The notes under the pieces were generated by a model. That model worked only from the letters and a program-made list of their open reading frames with translations, made no database searches and was not told the DNA's origin. From an uncultured Burkholderiales bacterium (GTDB lineage Bacteria > Pseudomonadota > Gammaproteobacteria > Burkholderiales > Burkholderiaceae_C), in contig CAMFGY010000040.1 of assembly GCA_945952065.1 (NCBI GenBank), positions 1 through 35,458 on the forward strand: a stretch of 35,458 nucleotides of DNA, written 5' to 3'. This document shows, in pieces, positions 5,932 to 14,731 of this stretch (position 1 is the first letter of the stretch; each line of letters opens with the position of its first letter). The position numbers and the translations under genes are program-made.

Positions 5932-7524
5932 TCAGCCCTCTTTGGCTTTGCTCAGGATCTCTTGCAAATCGCCATACAAGGGCCCGAGCCGCTCATACAT
6001 GCGCAGATAGACGCGCTGGTAGAGCTCGTCATAGAGCCGCGCATGGGCAGGATTGGGCTCGAAAGTGCGGCCCAGCCGCGTCATCGCCGCCACGGCGCTG
6101 GGGAAGTCGCGGTGCAGGCCCAGGCCCACGGCCCCGGCGATGGCCGCGCCCAGGCCCGAGGTCTCAAAGGTGTGCGGGCGCGAGGTGGGCAGATTGAAGA
6201 TGTCGGCGCTCAGCTGCATGGCCGCATCGGACTGCGAGCCGCCGCCCGAGACCCGCAAAGACGTGAGCCTGATCTTGCTGCGCGCCTCGATTTTTTCTTT
6301 GCCCTCGCGCAGCGCATAGGCCAGGCCCTCAAGAATGGCCCGGTACAAATGGGCCCGGGTGTGCACATCGGAGAAACCGATCACCGCGCCACGCGCATCC
6401 GGGCCGGGGTGGCGGATGCCGGGCGTCCAGTAGGGCTGCAGCATCAGGCCCTGGCTGCCCGGCGGCACGGTGGCCACCATGCGGTCAAACAAGGCCTCGG
6501 GCGAGACGCCTTCCAAGGGCGCGGCCGCCAGCTCGGGGTGGCCGAACTGTTCTTTGAACCAGCTCACCATCCAGTAGCCGCGAAAGATCTGCACCTCGGT
6601 GTTGTACTGGCCCGGCAGCACCGCCGGATAGGGCGGCACAAAGGGCGTGGCCTCCACATAGCGCGGCGTGGTGATGTCGATGGTGGCGGTGGTGCCGTAA
6701 GAGATGGCGCCGATCTCGGGGCTGATGGCGCCCGCGCCAATGATCTCGCAGGCCTTGTCGGCCGCGCCGGCAATCACCGGCAGGCCCTCGGGCAGACCGG
6801 TGGCCTCGGCGGCCTCGCGCGTCAGCCCGCCGAGCTGGCTGCCCACGGGCAGCAGCTCGGGCATTTGCTCGCGCCGCACCTGCAGGGCCTGCCACTTCCA
6901 GTCCCAAGCTGGGGCCCAGTCTTGGCGCTTGAAGTCAAAAGGCAGATAGCCCACTTGCGAGCCTACCGAGTCGGCAAAGCGCCCGGTCAAGCGGTAGTTC
7001 AGCCAGCCCGAGACCAAGAGCACTTTGTGGGTCAGCGCATGGCGCTCGGGCTCATGCTCGGCAATCCAGTTCAGCTCGGCCTCGCGGCCGAAGTAGTCGA
7101 TGGTGGCGCTCACTCCCGCGGCCTTGAAGGCCAGGGCCCACCAGGGGCTCACCTTGGGCGAGCGGCTGGCGCGGCGCTGGTCCAGCCAGATGATGAAGGG
7201 GCGCAGCGCCTTGCCGGCCGCATCCACCGGCACCAGCGTGCCGCGCTGGGTGGTCACCACCACGCCTTTGACGCAGTCACGCAGCTGGGCATGCTGAGCC
7301 CACAGGCCCCGGCACACCGCAGCGGCGGCCTGCCAAAAGGCTTCGGCCTCATGCTCCAGCCAACCGGGCTGCAGCGAGGTGTAGTCGTTCAGCGGCTGCT
7401 GGCACTTGGCGCGGATGTGGCCGTGCAAGTCGATCAACAAGGCGCGCACGCTTTGGGTGCCGCAGTCGATGGCGAGCAGCAGCTCTTCGCGGCCGGCGGG
7501 GGCTTTTTCTGATTCAGCGCTCAT
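5932..7524 (-). CDS. FGGY-family carbohydrate kinase
   Basis: This encodes 530 residues, the usual FGGY length. The N-terminal ATPase fold opens with IDCGTQSVRAL (D20), a phosphate-binding loop. YGTTATIDI near the middle and LRVSGGGSQSDAAMQ in the C-terminal domain are the second phosphate and adenosine motifs. Members phosphorylate glycerol, xylulose, ribulose and similar polyols. Here the ATG overlaps the GlpD stop by 4 bases (7521-7524), so the two are translationally coupled. The glycerol-3-phosphate enzymes next door suggest a glycerol-type or alkylglycerol substrate, but the sequence is not a clear GlpK and the substrate is open. Confidence 0.88.
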   Translation of the reverse strand: MSAESEKAPAGREELLLAIDCGTQSVRALLIDLHGHIRAKCQQPLNDYTSLQPGWLEHEAEAFWQAAAAVCRGLWAQHAQLRDCVKGVVVTTQRGTLVPVDAAGKALRPFIIWLDQRRASRSPKVSPWWALAFKAAGVSATIDYFGREAELNWIAEHEPERHALTHKVLLVSGWLNYRLTGRFADSVGSQVGYLPFDFKRQDWAPAWDWKWQALQVRREQMPELLPVGSQLGGLTREAAEATGLPEGLPVIAGAADKACEIIGAGAISPEIGAISYGTTATIDITTPRYVEATPFVPPYPAVLPGQYNTEVQIFRGYWMVSWFKEQFGHPELAAAPLEGVSPEALFDRMVATVPPGSQGLMLQPYWTPGIRHPGPDARGAVIGFSDVHTRAHLYRAILEGLAYALREGKEKIEARSKIRLTSLRVSGGGSQSDAAMQLSADIFNLPTSRPHTFETSGLGAAIAGAVGLGLHRDFPSAVAAMTRLGRTFEPNPAHARLYDELYQRVYLRMYERLGPLYGDLQEILSKAKEG

Positions 7525-9122
7525 GCTTGCAGCTCCAAAGGCACCGAGTAGCAGCTCGCAACCTGTTCTTGATAACGCGCCACTTCAGCGGCCCATTGTG
7601 CGTCTGACCAAGCCAGCTCCTCGCACACCATCGCTTGCAGCTGCGGCAGCAGCTCCGCGCCGCCTTGCGGCAAGAGCAGGCCCAGGCGGCTGCGGCGCAG
7701 CAGCAAATCATCCAAATGCAACACCGCCTCGGCGCGGCAGGCATGGCGCAGCTCGACCCAAGCCACCGGGCTGCGGCCCACGCAGGTCAGCTCCTCGGGG
7801 TGCGCCTTGGCGCAGGCCAGCAGCGCCAGCGCCTCGGTGCCATACAGGGCGGCCCAGCGCACGCGCAGCGCCGCCGGCCAGCCCGCAGGCCAATGCGCGG
7901 CCAGGTCTGCGGCGGGCGCCAGCACCGGGGCATCGGGCCGCACATGGGCCAGGGCCGGCACGCGGGCGGCGGCCAAACGCAAAGCCTCGACGGCACTGGC
8001 GCGGAAGGTGGTCAGCTTGCCGCCGGTGACGGTGATGAGGCCGTCTTCGTCTTGAATGAAATGCTCGCGGGTGGCTTTGGAGGGGTCGGCGCTTTGCTGC
8101 CCCTGCTCGGCCAACACCGGCCGCACGCCCGACCAGGTGGACAGCACATCGGCCGCGCTCAGCCCCAGGCTGGGGAACTGGTGCTTCAGCGCCTGCATCA
8201 AATAGTCGAACTCGGCGCGGCTGATGCAAGGCTCTTGGTCCAGGTCAGGTGCATGGTCCAAATCGGTGGTGCCCACCAGAGTGGCGCCCTCCCAGGGCAG
8301 GGCAAACACCGGCCGGCGGTCTTGCGGATGAAAAAACGCCAGCGCCTGCGCCACCGGCAAGCGCCAAGCCGGGAACATCAAATGGCTGCCGCGCAGCGGC
8401 CGCAGCGTGGGCGCGCGGCCCAGGCTGGCGCGCAGCCGGTCGGCCCAAACGCCGGTGGCGTTGACGACGCAAGCCGCCTTCAGATCAAAGCACTCGCCGC
8501 TGAGCGCGTCTTGCAGCTGCGCGCCGTCCACCCTGCCGTCGGGGCCTTGGTGCAAGGCGCGCACCGCCAGATGGTTGAGCGTCAAGGCGCTGAAGCTGCG
8601 CGCCTCGGCCAGCACACGCAGCACCAGCCGGGCGTCATCGGTCTGCGCGTCTTGGTACGACCAGCCCCCCAGCAGGCCCTGCAAGCTCAAGATCGGCGCG
8701 CGCTCCAAGAGCGCATGCACGCTGTACCAGCAGCGCGAGCGGGCCCGCGCCAGCGCGTCGTACAAAGCCAGGCCCAGCCCCAAGACACGCCGGCCGGTTT
8801 TGTCACCCAAGCGCACCGGCAAGAGAAAGCGCAGCGGCTTCACCAAGCCCGGAGCATCGCGCAGCAGGGCCTGGCGCTCGCGCACCGATTCGCGGGTCAG
8901 GCCGACGCGGCCCTGGGCCAGATAACGCAGGCCGCCATGCACCAGCTTGGACGAACGCGAAGAGGTGCCGCTGGCAAAGTCACGCGCCTCCACCAGCGCC
9001 ACCGAGGCCCCGGCACGTGCCGCTTCCAGCGCCACGCCCGCGCCAGCAATGCCGCCGCCGATCACCAAGACATCGACCCGGCCGAGCGCGCGCAGCCGCG
9101 CCAAATCCTCGGCCCGCTTCAT
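7521..9122 (-). CDS. glpD: Glycerol-3-phosphate dehydrogenase, FAD-dependent
   Basis: This encodes 533 residues. A dinucleotide-binding loop (GGGIAGAG, residues 22-29) is followed by the GlpD signature TSSRSSKLVHGGLRYL. The middle includes LRGSHLMFP and LVGTTDLDH, and the C-terminal domain covers the last 120 residues. The family oxidises sn-glycerol-3-phosphate to dihydroxyacetone phosphate and passes electrons to quinone at the membrane. It overlaps both neighbours by 4 bases (9119-9122 and 7521-7524), showing a single operon. The pairing with an alkyl-DHAP-synthase-like enzyme means its product could be a substrate or product of the neighbour (inference). Confidence 0.9.
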   Translation of the reverse strand: MKRAEDLARLRALGRVDVLVIGGGIAGAGVALEAARAGASVALVEARDFASGTSSRSSKLVHGGLRYLAQGRVGLTRESVRERQALLRDAPGLVKPLRFLLPVRLGDKTGRRVLGLGLALYDALARARSRCWYSVHALLERAPILSLQGLLGGWSYQDAQTDDARLVLRVLAEARSFSALTLNHLAVRALHQGPDGRVDGAQLQDALSGECFDLKAACVVNATGVWADRLRASLGRAPTLRPLRGSHLMFPAWRLPVAQALAFFHPQDRRPVFALPWEGATLVGTTDLDHAPDLDQEPCISRAEFDYLMQALKHQFPSLGLSAADVLSTWSGVRPVLAEQGQQSADPSKATREHFIQDEDGLITVTGGKLTTFRASAVEALRLAAARVPALAHVRPDAPVLAPAADLAAHWPAGWPAALRVRWAALYGTEALALLACAKAHPEELTCVGRSPVAWVELRHACRAEAVLHLDDLLLRRSRLGLLLPQGGAELLPQLQAMVCEELAWSDAQWAAEVARYQEQVASCYSVPLELQA

Positions 9123-10744
9123 GACTCAGCCGCAGCGCGGGGCGCAGCCGGCAGCAGATTGCCTGAGTCCAAGAGGCGCTGCGGGTCAAAGTGCTGCGTC
9201 AGGGCTTGCAGCGCCGCCATGCCGGCCGCGCCTTTTTCAGCGGCGAGATAAGGCGCATGGTCTTTGCCCACACCGTGCTGGTGGCTGATGGTGCCGCCCT
9301 GTTGCACGATGGCCTCGCAGACCGCCGTCTTCAGCGCCTGACAGCGCGCCATGGCGGTGTCAAAGTCAGGGCCGATGCGGAACACAAAGGTGCTGTAGAC
9401 GCTGCTGCCTTGGGCATAGACATGCGAGAGATGGGTGTAGGCATGGCAGCGCTCGCCTTGGGCGGCCAGGGCCTCGCGGCCGGCGGCCTCCATTGCCGCC
9501 ATCATGGCCGGCACGCGCGGCCAGTCCACCGCGGTCTCCATGGTGTCGACCGCATAACCCTGCGCCCACAGGGCATTGCGCAGATACACACCCTTGAAGC
9601 GATTGGCCTGCCACTTCTTGCCCAAGAGCGTGCCGGTGCCCACCGCGCGGTGGCGGCGCAGAATCGCGCCGGCCAGGCGCTGCATGCCGCGCACCTGCGC
9701 CGCGCCGCCGGTGAAGCCCAGCATCAGCATGACTTTGGCACCCGGCGCGCAGCCGCGCAGCGCCAGATAGCGCTCCAGCCAAGCGATGGTGCTGGCGTGG
9801 CCGGCCAGGGCCAGGGTGGTGAGGGTTTCGGTGGCATTGGCCAGCCGCATCATCGACAAGCCCAGCTTGGCCTGGGCCAGCTCACGCACCGCCGCCTCGC
9901 CCGCCGCCCAGTCGGGCAGGAAGAAGGCCAGAAAGTCCTCCCGCTCGGGCAGGCGGCTGATGCGCACCACCGCCTCGGTCAGCACGCCCAAGCGCCCTTC
10001 CGAGCCCAGCACCTGCTCGCGCAGATCTGGCCCGGCGGCCGAGGCCGGGAAGCTGGGCAGCTCCAGCGTGCCCTGCGGGGTCTCCAGCCGCCCACCGGCA
10101 AACAAGGCCTCGATGCGGCCATAGCGGGCCGACTGCTGGCCCGAGGAGCGCGTCACCACCCAGCCGCCCAGGCTGGCGTATTCAAAACTCTGCGGATAGT
10201 GGCCCAGCATCCAGCCCTGGGCGCGCAGCTGCGCTTCCAGGTCGGGGCCCAGGACGCCGGCCTCGAAGCGGGCCAGCTGCGCCAGCGGGTCCAGGCTGAG
10301 CAGGCTGCGCATGCGGCCCAGCATCAGGCTGAGCACCGGGCGGGCCTCACCGGCCGGCGGCGTCAGGTGGCCGACCACGCTGGTGGCGCCGCCGCAAGGG
10401 ATGACCACGGCGCCGACCTGGGCCGCCCAGTCCAGCCAGGCCCGCACCTGGGCCGAGCTTTCGGGCCAGACCACGCCGTCGCTGACCGGGCCGACGCGGC
10501 CAAAGCGCAGCCGTAGCCAGTCGCCCAGGCTTTGGCCAAAGCTGGCACGCAAGCGGGCCTCGGCGCCGGTTTCCAGGCCAGGGTGCGCGGGCAGCCGCGA
10601 GGGCGGGATCTGCGCCAGCGCCGCCGCCAGGGCTGCGTCCTGCGGCGCCTGGGCCACGCCGACTTGCGCATGCAAAAAGTCCAGCGCGCCCTCGTTCAAG
10701 GCGCTGTTCACGCCTTCGTCACCCCAACCGTTCCAACGCCGCAT
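9119..10744 (-). CDS. Alkyl-DHAP-synthase-like FAD-linked oxidase
   Basis: This encodes 541 residues from the ATG at 10744, preceded by a GGTGGGGG stretch. The N-terminus has RRWNGWG, a hallmark of alkyldihydroxyacetonephosphate synthase relatives. The FAD domain (PCGGATSVVGH, YASLGGWVVTRSSGQQSARYG, GSEGRLGVLTEAVVRI) is followed by the FAD-linked oxidase C-terminus with GGTISHQHGVGKDHAPY and FDPQRLLDSGNLL. Eukaryotic relatives form the ether bond of plasmalogens; bacterial relatives are poorly characterised. It is the first gene of the operon, just beyond a terminator, so the promoter must lie close to that hairpin. Ether-lipid synthesis or breakdown is the obvious hypothesis; a plain 2-hydroxyacid dehydrogenase cannot be excluded. 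Confidence 0.85.
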   Translation of the reverse strand: MRRWNGWGDEGVNSALNEGALDFLHAQVGVAQAPQDAALAAALAQIPPSRLPAHPGLETGAEARLRASFGQSLGDWLRLRFGRVGPVSDGVVWPESSAQVRAWLDWAAQVGAVVIPCGGATSVVGHLTPPAGEARPVLSLMLGRMRSLLSLDPLAQLARFEAGVLGPDLEAQLRAQGWMLGHYPQSFEYASLGGWVVTRSSGQQSARYGRIEALFAGGRLETPQGTLELPSFPASAAGPDLREQVLGSEGRLGVLTEAVVRISRLPEREDFLAFFLPDWAAGEAAVRELAQAKLGLSMMRLANATETLTTLALAGHASTIAWLERYLALRGCAPGAKVMLMLGFTGGAAQVRGMQRLAGAILRRHRAVGTGTLLGKKWQANRFKGVYLRNALWAQGYAVDTMETAVDWPRVPAMMAAMEAAGREALAAQGERCHAYTHLSHVYAQGSSVYSTFVFRIGPDFDTAMARCQALKTAVCEAIVQQGGTISHQHGVGKDHAPYLAAEKGAAGMAALQALTQHFDPQRLLDSGNLLPAAPRAAAES

Positions 10745-10762
10745 CACGCCCCCACCCGACAA

Positions 10763-10802
10763 GAAAAAAGCAAGGCCCGAGCTTATGCAGCTCGGGCCTT
10801 GC
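10763..10802 (-). terminator. Rho-independent terminator
   Basis: A perfect 14-bp stem (GCAAGGCCCGAGCT at 10770-10783 with its complement at 10789-10802) has a 5-base loop. On the minus strand it is followed by TTTTTTCTT. It ends transcription of the PEP-CTERM/phospholipase block and separates it from the FAD-oxidase operon beginning 18 bases later. Confidence 0.92.
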
Positions 10803-10858
10803 CGGCTAGGGATTTTGTGACGCCGGCTTGTGCCGATGCGCCAGCTCAGTGTTTGTCC

Positions 10859-11548
10859 TTAGGCCTTGCGGCGGCGGGCGGCGGCGCCCAACACGCCCAG
10901 ACCCAGGGCCATCAAGGCATAGGTCTGCGGCTCGGGCACGGCGCCCACTTGGCTGAGCGTGAAGGCCAGATTGTCGGCATAGCCGTCGTTGTCGCTGGAG
11001 GCCAGGCGTTCCATGCTCAGGTCAAACTTGATCTGAGCCGTGCCCACCGGCACAAAGCCCTTGACTTGGCGGAACAGCAAGCCGGTTTGGTTGCCACGGT
11101 CGGCCGGGGTGACCGGGCCCAGGGTGACGGTGCTGATGTCGGCATTGGCCGCGTCGATGAAGGTCACCATCAGTTGGGCGTTGTCGCCTTGGGCTTGCCA
11201 GCCGCCCAGATAGCCGTTCAGGTCAAACGCAACTTGGCCGCCGGCGATGCTGCTGCTCAGATCGCTGACGTTGAGCAGCTGGAAGCCTGCCGAGTACGGC
11301 GTGCTTTGGCCGGCGAACATCTTCTTGCCGCGGTTGGCCGGGCCCGGCTGGGTGGGCAGCACCCAGTTGCTGCCGTAGTCGACCGACTGGAACAAATCGG
11401 TGCCGGCATAGGCCGACCAGCCAGCGGCGCCGGCTTCGGCGTCGCCATTGACGATCAAATTGCTGCCCAAGCTGGTGGCGTGGGCGGCCAGGCTGGCGGC
11501 CAAGAGGCTCAGGGCGGCGGTGCCGCGGATCAGGGACGTAGCGGTCAT
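10859..11548 (-). CDS. PEP-CTERM exported protein
   Basis: This encodes 229 residues. It has a signal peptide (about residues 1-25, ending AHA) and a C-terminal sorting tail: VPEPQTYALMALGLG, a hydrophobic run, then RRRK. Such tails are recognised by exosortase (EpsH-type) systems and are common in exopolysaccharide-producing betaproteobacteria. The middle begins NLIVNGDAEAGAAGW, typical of carbohydrate-binding-like or choice-of-anchor domains, and is probably a beta-sandwich. CGGAG sits 9 bases before the ATG. The gene follows the phospholipase by 62 bases and ends before the terminator, so it is the last gene of the unit. Confidence 0.9.
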   Translation of the reverse strand: MTATSLIRGTAALSLLAASLAAHATSLGSNLIVNGDAEAGAAGWSAYAGTDLFQSVDYGSNWVLPTQPGPANRGKKMFAGQSTPYSAGFQLLNVSDLSSSIAGGQVAFDLNGYLGGWQAQGDNAQLMVTFIDAANADISTVTLGPVTPADRGNQTGLLFRQVKGFVPVGTAQIKFDLSMERLASSDNDGYADNLAFTLSQVGAVPEPQTYALMALGLGVLGAAARRRKA

Positions 11549-11610
11549 GATGAAAAACTCCGAGATTCAAACAAGGTGAATGAACAAAAGAAAACGCTTG
11601 GGGGCCGCGC

Positions 11611-13827
11611 TCAGACCGGCAGGCGGTATTGGTCCAACACCGCGGGGCCTTCCATGGCGGGGTCGGTGATGGAGGGCTCGCCGGTTTCCAGGTGGCCGGC
11701 GAAGCGGCGGCTGTAGTCGGCCTGGCCCACCACGCGCACGCTGAAGTCGTACCAGTAGGCGCTGTCTTTCAGCGGCAGACGCACGGTGACGCTGGCGCGG
11801 GCCGGCAGCTTGACGGTTTGCGGCTCCACCGCGTAGTACTTGTTGGCCACCAGGGTCATGCTGCAGGCGAAGCTGCCGCTGTTGCTGAGCTCGATGATGA
11901 GCTCGCCGTTGACCGCATCTGGCGTCACACGCACTTCGGGGTTAGCTTGTGCAGCGGCCGCCACGCGGCGCGCATTGCCGGTGAAGTGGCGGTGGTAGCC
12001 GTTCGGGCCCAAGACCCACAGGTCGTAAGCGCCGGTGGCGCTGGGCTGCCAGCTGCCGCTCAGCTGCTTGCCAGCTTCCACCGTGTAGCGGCGCGGCAAG
12101 GCCGCCAGATTCAGGCGGTCGTACACATGGAAGACAGCGGCCGGGGCTTCGCTGACGCCGGTATGGGCGAATTGAAGCTCAACGCGGGCCGAGCCCACGC
12201 GGCCGGGGTTCGCCTTGACACTGGCCGTGGTGTGCAGCTCATAGGCCAGGGCGCGCGCCGGGCGTGGGCCGCTCAGCTGCACCGGCGCCTGCAGGCTGCT
12301 GGGCGTGGGCGGCGTGGTGGTGCCGGGCAAGGCACGGGCACGCGTGGCCAGCTCCAGGGTCTTGGGCAGCTTGTCGAAGAAGGCCGCGTCATTGGGGTCG
12401 CGGAAGTTGAAGGCCGAGGTCAGGTCACCGGCCACGGCGCGACGCCAGGCGCTGATATTGGGCTCCATCACGCCAAAGCGCTTCTCGATGAACTGGATCA
12501 CCGAGGTGTGGTCCGCCACTTCGGAGTTGACCCAGCCGCCCTTGCTCCAGGGCGAGATCACATACATGGGCACGCGCGGGCCAAAGCCATAGGGCTTGTG
12601 CTGGTGGGTGGCGGGCGTGCCGTTGAGGATGTGGTGGTACTCGCCCGCGGTGTCAGCCGTGGAAGCACCGGCCAGCTCGGCCTTGGCCGGGTCGGCATCC
12701 CAGCTGATGTAGCTGGGGGCGGCCGGGGGCGGCATGTGGTCGAAGAAGCCGTCGTTCTCGTCGAAGTTGATGAACAAAACGGTCTTGCTCCAGACCTCGG
12801 GGTTGGCGGTCAGCGCATCCAGCACCTTGGCGGTGTAGTCCGCGCCCTGGGCGGGGCTGGAAGGGCCGGGGTGCTCGGAGCCTTCGGCGGTGGCCACAAT
12901 CCAGCTCACCTGCGGCAGCTTGTTGGCCAGCACGTCTTCACGCAGCTTGTCCAGATCGCGGGTGTTGATGCCGCGCTCGGCCAACTCGGCCGAGTAGCCG
13001 GGGCGCTTGTAATAAGCGTCGCGGAAGGGGCGGAAGCCGAACAGCGCGTTGTCGGTGAAGTTGTCGTTCAGGTTCTGGTAGACCTGCCAAGTGATGCCGG
13101 CGGCTTGCAGGCGCTCGGGGTAGGTGGTCCAGGTGTAGTCGTCCAGCGGGTTCGGGTTGAACCACTCATGGCTGTTGTCGGTCGAAGGGCCGTTGCCCAG
13201 ACGCAGGCCGTCGTTGGTGCCGGTCCAGATGAACAGGCGGTTGGTGTTGGTGCCGGTCTGGGTGGCGCAGTGGTAGTGGTCACAGATCGTGAAGGCATTG
13301 GCCATCGCGAACTGGAAAGGCAGGTCGCTTTCCTTGAAGTGCCCCATCGAGTGGTTGTTCTTGGCCTTGGGCCAGGCGTTCATGCGGCCCTGGTCCCAGG
13401 CGGCTTGCGCATCGGCCCAAGAGTGCGGCGTGCCCGAGACCCGCATGAAGGCAAAGTTCTGCTGGGTGTTCAGGTGGAATGGCGCAATCGCGGCCGGGCC
13501 CACCGGCGGGCGGCCGGGCGTGGCGGCGGTGGCATTGGGCTGCACCCAGACCGTGCGGCCGGTGATGCCGGTCTTGTCGGCCACCGGCACCGGGAAGGGG
13601 TCGGCGAAGCCGCGCACGCCATTCAAGGTGCCGAAGTAATGGTCAAACGAGCGGTTTTCCTGGGTCAGCACCACGATGTGCTCGACGTCCTGGATGGTGC
13701 CGGTGCGGTTGTTGGCCTGAATGGCCAGGGCGCGTTGGATGGCAGGCGGGAAGCTGGCCAGAGCGGCCGAAGCGCCGGCCGCCGAGGCCACGGTGCGCAG
13801 GAAGCCGCGACGATCTTGTTGAGTCAT
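11611..13827 (-). CDS. Phospholipase C, phosphocholine-specific type
   Basis: This encodes 738 residues, the size of PlcH/PlcN enzymes. The N-terminus carries a Tat signal (DRRGFLR at residues 5-11, then a hydrophobic stretch). The phosphoesterase domain has HIVVLTQENRSFDHYFG at 50-66 and the metal-site segment NFDENDGFFDHMPPP further on. Two C-terminal DUF756 repeats follow, for example ELQFAHTG and the later VRLPLKDSAYWYDFSVRV. The family splits phosphatidylcholine and sphingomyelin into diacylglycerol or ceramide and phosphocholine, outside the inner membrane. It lies 41 bases after a PEP-CTERM gene and 62 before another. I infer cotranscription. Confidence 0.92.
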   Translation of the reverse strand: MTQQDRRGFLRTVASAAGASAALASFPPAIQRALAIQANNRTGTIQDVEHIVVLTQENRSFDHYFGTLNGVRGFADPFPVPVADKTGITGRTVWVQPNATAATPGRPPVGPAAIAPFHLNTQQNFAFMRVSGTPHSWADAQAAWDQGRMNAWPKAKNNHSMGHFKESDLPFQFAMANAFTICDHYHCATQTGTNTNRLFIWTGTNDGLRLGNGPSTDNSHEWFNPNPLDDYTWTTYPERLQAAGITWQVYQNLNDNFTDNALFGFRPFRDAYYKRPGYSAELAERGINTRDLDKLREDVLANKLPQVSWIVATAEGSEHPGPSSPAQGADYTAKVLDALTANPEVWSKTVLFINFDENDGFFDHMPPPAAPSYISWDADPAKAELAGASTADTAGEYHHILNGTPATHQHKPYGFGPRVPMYVISPWSKGGWVNSEVADHTSVIQFIEKRFGVMEPNISAWRRAVAGDLTSAFNFRDPNDAAFFDKLPKTLELATRARALPGTTTPPTPSSLQAPVQLSGPRPARALAYELHTTASVKANPGRVGSARVELQFAHTGVSEAPAAVFHVYDRLNLAALPRRYTVEAGKQLSGSWQPSATGAYDLWVLGPNGYHRHFTGNARRVAAAAQANPEVRVTPDAVNGELIIELSNSGSFACSMTLVANKYYAVEPQTVKLPARASVTVRLPLKDSAYWYDFSVRVVGQADYSRRFAGHLETGEPSITDPAMEGPAVLDQYRLPV

Positions 13828-13867
13828 GGTGCGTACTTTTCGAAAAAGAGAGATTGGGACTTGCGGC

Positions 13868-14449
13868 TCAGGCCGCGTTCTTGCGGCGCGCCACGCGTGC
13901 CACCACCATCAGGCCGGCCAGCAGCAAGGCATAGCTTTGCGGTTCGGGCACGGCTTGGGTGAAGGTGAAGTCGTCCATCACGAACTCGCCGTGGTTCTGG
14001 CTCTTGATGCGCACCGCATCCACCAGGCCGGCATAGCCGCTGGCCAAGAAGGTGGGCGTGGCCGAGGGGTCCAGCGTGGCGCTGGTGGCCACCACTTGGC
14101 CGTTCAGCAAGAGCTCAAAACTCAGCAAGGCGCCGCCTTGGCCGGCAAAGAAAGCACCGTCGAAACGCGCCGTTTGGCCGGCGCTGCCGAAGCGGATCAG
14201 GCTGGCCGCGTCGCTGGCCAGGAAGTCATTGGTGACGCGGCCCTCGCCGGACTTGGCGGTGTAAGGGGCAGCCGGGGTGGAGAAGGCGATCCAGCCGCCT
14301 TGCGACCAGTCGAGCCCGCCGTAATTGGCGCTGACGACGCCATCCGGCAGGTCATCGAAATTCAAGACCGTCGCCATGGCGTTGGGCAGCGATGCCAACA
14401 TGGCGGCGCCGATGGCGACCTTGCCCAAAGAAAACACAAATTTCCTCAT
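13868..14449 (-). CDS. PEP-CTERM exported protein
   Basis: This encodes 193 residues. Signal peptide at about residues 1-27 (ending AMA), a mature domain starting LNFDDLPDG, and the C-terminal sorting tail VPEPQSYALLLAGL followed by ARVARRK. The mature part resembles beta-sandwich PEP-CTERM proteins; no catalytic motif seen. GGAGGA precedes the ATG by 5 bases. It is the first gene of the phospholipase unit, so the promoter should lie in 14450-14560. Its role next to the phospholipase is unknown. Confidence 0.9.
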   Translation of the reverse strand: MRKFVFSLGKVAIGAAMLASLPNAMATVLNFDDLPDGVVSANYGGLDWSQGGWIAFSTPAAPYTAKSGEGRVTNDFLASDAASLIRFGSAGQTARFDGAFFAGQGGALLSFELLLNGQVVATSATLDPSATPTFLASGYAGLVDAVRIKSQNHGEFVMDDFTFTQAVPEPQSYALLLAGLMVVARVARRKNAA

Positions 14450-14731
14450 CAGAATCCTCCGGTTTGTGGATTCCCTTCAATCTATTGAGGAAATAGGTCG
14501 TGGCGATGACGGCGCTGGGGCCAAACGGACTATCTCAGCGGATCCGCCGCACTTCAAACCAGGGAGACGCCGAGCGGCCGCCCGCTCAAAGCCCCTGGGC
14601 GCCGCTGTTCAGAGCCCGTGCCAGGGCTTGTGCGCGCACCGCACGTTCAAACCACCGGTGTGCCGCCGCGCCTCGCTGCGGGCCACATCGCCCGCAAACG
14701 CGAAGTACGGGGGCTTTTGATCGGCCTTGCC
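14450..14731. other. Intergenic region upstream of the phospholipase unit
   Basis: This 282-bp gap must contain the promoter of the PEP-CTERM/phospholipase unit on the minus strand and the end of the porin transcript. I found no convincing sigma-54 (TGGC-N8-TTGC) or sigma-70 pair and no strong terminator hairpin. No credible small gene was seen. Confidence 0.5.

Noticed and set aside
11629-13962. Long plus-strand open frame opposite the phospholipase C gene
   Set aside because: Antisense shadow caused by codon bias; the minus strand has a full, motif-complete phospholipase with Tat signal.
14450-14560. Possible sigma-54 promoter for the PEP-CTERM/phospholipase unit
   Set aside because: No TGGC-N8-TTGC pair with proper spacing was found on the minus strand.
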